A DNA stretch of 9,059 nt. It comes from Gammaproteobacteria bacterium (GTDB lineage Bacteria; Pseudomonadota; Gammaproteobacteria; J113). Positions 5,580 through 9,059 of this stretch are shown here, one piece after another (within the stretch, counting starts at the first letter, position 1; each line of letters starts with the position of its first letter). A program made the translations under genes and the position numbers. The stretch lies in assembly GCA_003694425.1 (NCBI GenBank), contig RFJX01000161.1, positions 1-9,059 on the forward strand, given 5' to 3'. Below the pieces are notes generated by a model. That model was not told the origin of the DNA. It worked only from the letters and a program-made list of their open reading frames with translations, and ran no database searches.

Positions 5580-7169
5580 GTGATATCCGAGATAGTGGTC
5601 GACCTCTCCCGGCTGCAGTTCGCCGCCACCGCGCTGTATCACTTCCTCTTCGTCCCGCTCACCCTGGGCCTGTCCTGGATGCTCTTCATCATGGAGTCGG
5701 TCTACGTTATGACCGGCAAGGAGGTGTACCGGGACATGGTGCGCTTCTGGGGCAAGCTGTTCGGGATCAACTTCGCCATGGGGGTGACCACCGGCATCAC
5801 CATGGAATTCCAGTTCGGCACCAACTGGGCCTACTACTCCCACTACGTGGGCGACGTCTTCGGCACCCCCCTCGCCATCGAGGGGCTGATGGCCTTCTTC
5901 CTCGAATCGACCTTCGTCGGCCTGTTCTTCTTCGGCTGGGACCGGCTGTCGAAGGTTCAGCACCTGCTGGTGACCTTTCTGGTGGCCCTGGGCTCCAACC
6001 TCTCCGCCCTCTGGATCCTGATCGCCAACGGCTGGATGCAGAACCCGGTCGGGGCCGAATTCAACCTCGACACCATGCGCATGGAGCTCTCCAGCTTCGC
6101 CGATCTCATCTTCAATCCGGTGGCCCAGGTCAAGTTCGTGCACACCGTCTCGGCCGGCTATGTGACCGGGGCCCTGTTCGTGCTGGGGATCAGCTCCTGG
6201 TACCTGCTCAAGGGGAGGGACCTGCCCTTTGCCCGCCGTTCCTTCGCGGTGGCGGCCGGTTTCGGCCTGGCCTCGGTCCTCTCGGTAATCGTGCTCGGTG
6301 ACGAGAGCGGCTACACCACCGGCGAGGCCCAGGAGATGAAGCTGGCCGCCATCGAGGCGGAGTGGGAGACCGAGGAGCCGCCGGCCGCCTTCACCCTCGT
6401 CGGCTTTCCGGACCAGGAGGCGCAGGTAACACGGATGGCGGTCAAGGTCCCCTGGGTGCTGGGCCTGATCGCGACCCGTTCGCTGGATGAACCGGTCAAG
6501 GGCATCAAGGAGCTGGTGGAGGAGAACTGGCTGCGGATCCGCAGCGGCATGATCGCCTGGCAACTGCTGCAGCGGATCCGCGCGGGCGACCGCAGTCCCG
6601 AGACCATGGCGGCCTTCGACCAGCACGCGGAGAACCTGGGCTATGGCCTGCTCCTGAAGCGTTATGTCGAGGACCCATCACTGGCCACGGCGGAGGATGT
6701 GGACCGGGCCGCGCTGGATACCGTACCCCATGTCGCCACCCTGTTCTGGTCCTTCCGGGCCATGGTCGGATCGGGCTTCCTGATGCTGTTCATCTTCGCC
6801 ATGGCCTTCTGGTACTGCGCGCGGCGCGAATTCAATCACCGCTGGCTCCTGCGCCTGGCCCTGTACGGGATGCCGCTGGCATGGCTGGCCTGCGAATTCG
6901 GCTGGATCGTCGCGGAGATGGGGCGCCAGCCGTGGACCATCGCCGGCGTGTTGCCGACCCACCTGAGCGCCTCCAGCCGCAGTACCGGCGAGCTCTGGTT
7001 CAGCCTTGGCGGTTTCCTGTTCTTCTATACCGGGCTGCTCGTCGTGGAGCTCTATCTGATGTTCAAGTATGCGAGGCTCGGCCCCAGCGCCCTGCATACC
7101 GGCCGCTATCATTTCGAACGGGCCACCGGCGGCGGACTCGCCGTCCAGCCGGCACAGCGGATGGAGTGA
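5580..7169 (+). CDS. cydA: Cytochrome bd ubiquinol oxidase subunit I CydA
   Basis: CydA oxidises quinol and carries hemes b558, b595 and d, reducing oxygen to water at the inner membrane with high oxygen affinity. The 529-residue chain starts like the E. coli protein ([21 protein letters not shown]). Heme-related residues fall where expected with an offset of two: His21 and His188, Met395 in SFRAMVG with Arg393 beside it, Glu101 and Glu109. The quinol-binding loop shows [16 protein letters not shown] (248-263) with Lys254 and Glu259, and the long Q-loop insert of the E. coli type is present. [13 protein letters not shown] (448-460) is the conserved C-terminal motif. The start is GTG 5580 with a modest AAGG ten bases upstream in a locally AT-rich stretch; no better start precedes the first helix. 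The stop is four bases before cydB. Confidence 0.97.
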   Translation: MISEIVVDLSRLQFAATALYHFLFVPLTLGLSWMLFIMESVYVMTGKEVYRDMVRFWGKLFGINFAMGVTTGITMEFQFGTNWAYYSHYVGDVFGTPLAIEGLMAFFLESTFVGLFFFGWDRLSKVQHLLVTFLVALGSNLSALWILIANGWMQNPVGAEFNLDTMRMELSSFADLIFNPVAQVKFVHTVSAGYVTGALFVLGISSWYLLKGRDLPFARRSFAVAAGFGLASVLSVIVLGDESGYTTGEAQEMKLAAIEAEWETEEPPAAFTLVGFPDQEAQVTRMAVKVPWVLGLIATRSLDEPVKGIKELVEENWLRIRSGMIAWQLLQRIRAGDRSPETMAAFDQHAENLGYGLLLKRYVEDPSLATAEDVDRAALDTVPHVATLFWSFRAMVGSGFLMLFIFAMAFWYCARREFNHRWLLRLALYGMPLAWLACEFGWIVAEMGRQPWTIAGVLPTHLSASSRSTGELWFSLGGFLFFYTGLLVVELYLMFKYARLGPSALHTGRYHFERATGGGLAVQPAQRME

Positions 7170-7173
7170 GAAG

Positions 7174-8316
7174 ATGCTGCTCGACTACGAAACGCTGAAG
7201 ATCATCTGGTGGTGCTTCATGGCGGTGTTGCTGATCGGCTTCGCCCTGACCGACGGTTTCGACCTCGGCATGGGGATGCTCCTGCCCTTCGTCGCCCGCA
7301 GCGACGAGGAACGGCGGGTGGCCATCAACGCCGTGGGGCCGACCTGGGACGGCAACCAGGTCTGGCTCATCACCGCCGGCGGGGCGCTGTTCGCCGCCTG
7401 GCCGCTGGTCTATGCCGCCTCCTTCTCCGGCTTCTACGTGGCCATGCTGCTGGTGCTGTTCGCCCTGTTCTTCCGCCCGGTCGGCTTCGAATACCGGAAC
7501 AAGCTGGAAGATCCGCGCTGGCGCACCTTCTGGGACTGGGGTCTGTTCGCCGGCGGCTTCGTGCCGGCGCTGGTCTTCGGCGTCGCCTTCGGCAATCTGC
7601 TGCAGGGGGTGCCGTTCCACTTCGATCCCGACATGCGCAGCTACTACGAAGGGAGCTTCTTCGCCCTGCTCAATCCCTTCGGCCTGCTGGCGGGGGTCGT
7701 GAGCGTCGCCCTGCTCGCGATGCACGGCGCGATCTATCTGCAGTTGCGCACCGGTGGCGCGGTCTACGAACGCTGCCGCATCGCGGCGACCTGGGCGGCG
7801 CTGCTCTATCTCGTCGCCTTCGCCCTGGCGGGCCTGTGGGTCTCCTTCGGCATCGAAGGCTATCGCGTTACCGGGATGCCCGATCCGGGCACCAGCTTCG
7901 GTCCCCTGGCCAAGAGCGTGACGCGCGCCAGCGGTGCCTGGCTGGACATCTACCGGACCCATCCCTGGGCCATGGCCGCCCCGGCGGCGGGCTTCCTGGG
8001 CGCCCTGCTGACCATCCTCTTTTCCCGCTTCGACCGGCCGGGGGCCGCCTTTCTAACCAGCGCGGCCGCGGTCACGGGTACCCTGCTGACGGCCGGGCTC
8101 TCGATGTTCCCCTTCGTGATGCCCTCCAGCAGTCACCCCTCGCACAGCCTGACCCTGTGGGACGCGGTCTCCAGCCACCGGACCCTGGAACTGATGTTCT
8201 TCGCCACGGTCCTGTTCCTGCCGCTCATCGTCCTCTATACCAGTTGGGTATACCGGGTGATGTGGGGACGCATCGACACCCAGGTGGTTCAGGAGAACCG
8301 CCACAACCTGTACTGA
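7174..8316 (+). CDS. cydB: Cytochrome bd ubiquinol oxidase subunit II CydB
   Basis: CydB is the structural partner of CydA in the bd oxidase. The 380-residue protein aligns along its whole length with the E. coli one as I know it: DYETLKIIWW at the start, GFALTDGFDLG (22-32), PTWDGNQVWLITAGGALFAA (56-75), FFRPVGFEYR, AFGNLLQGVPF, LLNPFGLLAGVVSV, MFPFVMPSSS and a C-terminus ending NRHNLY where E. coli has NTHSLY. About eight or nine membrane segments are visible. ATG 7174 has GGAG (7163-7166) seven bases upstream inside the end of cydA, so translation is probably coupled. The high match to the E. coli type argues for a true bd-I-like oxidase rather than a cyanide-insensitive CioB. Confidence 0.97.
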   Translation: MLLDYETLKIIWWCFMAVLLIGFALTDGFDLGMGMLLPFVARSDEERRVAINAVGPTWDGNQVWLITAGGALFAAWPLVYAASFSGFYVAMLLVLFALFFRPVGFEYRNKLEDPRWRTFWDWGLFAGGFVPALVFGVAFGNLLQGVPFHFDPDMRSYYEGSFFALLNPFGLLAGVVSVALLAMHGAIYLQLRTGGAVYERCRIAATWAALLYLVAFALAGLWVSFGIEGYRVTGMPDPGTSFGPLAKSVTRASGAWLDIYRTHPWAMAAPAAGFLGALLTILFSRFDRPGAAFLTSAAAVTGTLLTAGLSMFPFVMPSSSHPSHSLTLWDAVSSHRTLELMFFATVLFLPLIVLYTSWVYRVMWGRIDTQVVQENRHNLY

Positions 8317-8326
8317 GGTAGCTGAG

Positions 8327-8431
8327 ATGTGGTATTTCACCTGGATCCTCGGCGTATTGCTGGCCTGCGCCTTCGGCATCATCAACGCCATGTGGCTGGA
8401 ACACTTCCCGGACCTCGACCGGGAGGAGTGA
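8327..8431 (+). CDS. cydX: Cytochrome bd oxidase small subunit CydX
   Basis: A 34-residue single-helix subunit that stabilises the heme centres of the bd oxidase. The protein begins MWYFTWILGVLLACAFGIIN and continues AMWLEHFPDLDREE. The MWYFxWILG start, the central small and hydrophobic helix and the WxE stretch after it are typical of CydX/YbgT. GAGG at 8315-8318 overlaps the cydB stop and is eight bases from ATG 8327. The last codons GAG-GAG contain the ribosome binding site of the following gene. Confidence 0.93.
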   Translation: MWYFTWILGVLLACAFGIINAMWLEHFPDLDREE

Positions 8432-8440
8432 GTTGTAACG

Positions 8441-9059
8441 GTGAACCGTACGGAATGGCCTGAAAACACCGTCCATCTGAGCCCCCAGGGCATCGAACTG
8501 CTCGCCAATCCCGGCGCGTCGATTTCGCGCATCGGCCGCTCCTGGGAGGCCTTTGTCACCTCGGGAGACCTGAAACCGGGGACCGAACTGCGCCCGGTCA
8601 TCGCCAGCCGCTGGCAGGAATGCCGCCAGCTCGGCATCGCGCCGGAGACGGAGCGCGCGCCCCTGGCGCTGGATCCGGAGCGTCTGGAACAACTGCTCGA
8701 ATCCGATCTGCTCGCCCGTTGCGGTCGCCGCATCCTCGCCCATTACGCCCCGATGGTGGCAGGTACCGGCCATGTGATCGTGCTGGGCGACGCCGAGGGG
8801 CGACTGCTCTGTTCCGTCGGCCATCAGGAGATCCGCGACGCGCTGGACGCAATCAATTTCACCCCCGGGGCGCTGTGGGACGAACGCGTCGTGGGCCCCA
8901 ACGGTATCGGCACGCCTCTGAGCCTGGGACGGCCCGAGATGGTCTTCGGGACCGAACACTACTGCCGGGGATGGCAGCCCTGGGTCTGCTATGGCGCCCC
9001 GGTGCGTGAGCCCGGCGGGGACCGAGTCATCGGTGCGGTGGACATCACCGGCGCGGCCG
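8441..9059 (+). CDS. AcoR/DhaR-like GAF-domain regulator, N-terminal 206 residues (partial, runs off the right edge)
   Basis: The visible part resembles the sensory half of AcoR/DhaR-type sigma54-dependent activators. RPVIASRWQECRQLGIAP (51-68) corresponds to the 'SWxRC...G' motif that opens these proteins, and a GAF domain follows at about 85-206 with VIVLGDAEGRLL, LWDERVVGPNGIGTPLSLG (145-163), TEHYCRGWQPWVCYGAPVRE (171-190) and VIGAVDITGAA. The typical 'GTNAIGTAL' is here GPNGIGTPL. The AAA+ and helix-turn-helix domains, if present, are beyond base 9059, so a GAF-only or kinase output cannot be excluded. GTG 8441 is the only start in frame after the cydX stop that keeps the N-terminal motif; GGAGGAG (8422-8428) lies twelve bases upstream inside cydX. 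Nine bases separate it from cydX, so it is probably in the cyd transcript. Its ligand is unknown. Confidence 0.8.
   Translation, partial: MNRTEWPENTVHLSPQGIELLANPGASISRIGRSWEAFVTSGDLKPGTELRPVIASRWQECRQLGIAPETERAPLALDPERLEQLLESDLLARCGRRILAHYAPMVAGTGHVIVLGDAEGRLLCSVGHQEIRDALDAINFTPGALWDERVVGPNGIGTPLSLGRPEMVFGTEHYCRGWQPWVCYGAPVREPGGDRVIGAVDITGAA

Noticed and set aside
5562..6626. 354-residue minus-strand ORF opposite cydA
   Set aside because: Antisense to conserved CydA sequence with repetitive His/Gly/Asp/Gln content; no family recognised.
7209..8321. 370-residue plus-strand ORF in another frame of cydB
   Set aside because: Arg/Ala/Gly-rich frame-shift shadow of the conserved CydB frame.
8225..8959. 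244-residue minus-strand ORF opposite the GAF gene
   Set aside because: Antisense to a recognisable GAF domain and running into cydX and cydB; no family motif.

Overview
The window looks like chromosomal DNA from a high-GC gammaproteobacterium (perhaps Chromatiales/Ectothiorhodospiraceae-like, by inference only). The protein sequences support this: an E. coli-type CydA with the long Q-loop, CydB, the small subunits CydP and CydX, a BtuB with a recognisable TonB box, and a MetH N-terminus whose zinc cysteines match the E. coli spacing. No insertion sequence, phage gene, tRNA, rRNA or CRISPR array was seen.

Left part (1-4559), cobalamin use and uptake. The 5' part of metH (B12-dependent methionine synthase) runs leftwards off the window. 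Divergent from it, a good sigma70 promoter (about 1116-1143) leads directly into a cobalamin riboswitch (about 1150-1348). This is followed by btuB (outer-membrane cobalamin receptor), then a PduO-type ATP:cob(I)alamin adenosyltransferase whose start overlaps the btuB stop (TGATG). After 106 bases comes a small hydrophobic DUF6580-like membrane protein. Read together, the block covers B12 entry across the outer membrane, a possible inner-membrane step, adenosylation, and a B12-consuming enzyme. The DUF6580-like protein is the least characterised part and the best candidate for new biology.

Middle (4546-5362). A periplasmic retropepsin-like aspartic protease is encoded on the minus strand; its 3' end overlaps the membrane-protein gene by 14 bases. 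A 169-base divergent region separates it from the next operon and holds a candidate promoter for that operon.

Right part (5363-9059), cytochrome bd oxidase. The order is cydP, cydA, cydB, cydX, all on the plus strand with gaps of 25, 4 and 10 bases. Nine bases after cydX begins a gene with a GTG start encoding an AcoR/DhaR-like GAF sensory domain. It is cut by the window end, so its output domain is unknown. Its ribosome binding site lies inside the last cydX codons, so it probably belongs to the same transcript and may be a regulator.

Most of the window is recognisable, well-known biology. The points worth a second look are the DUF6580-like protein in a B12 locus, the regulator attached to the cyd operon, and several RNA or operator structures at gene starts.
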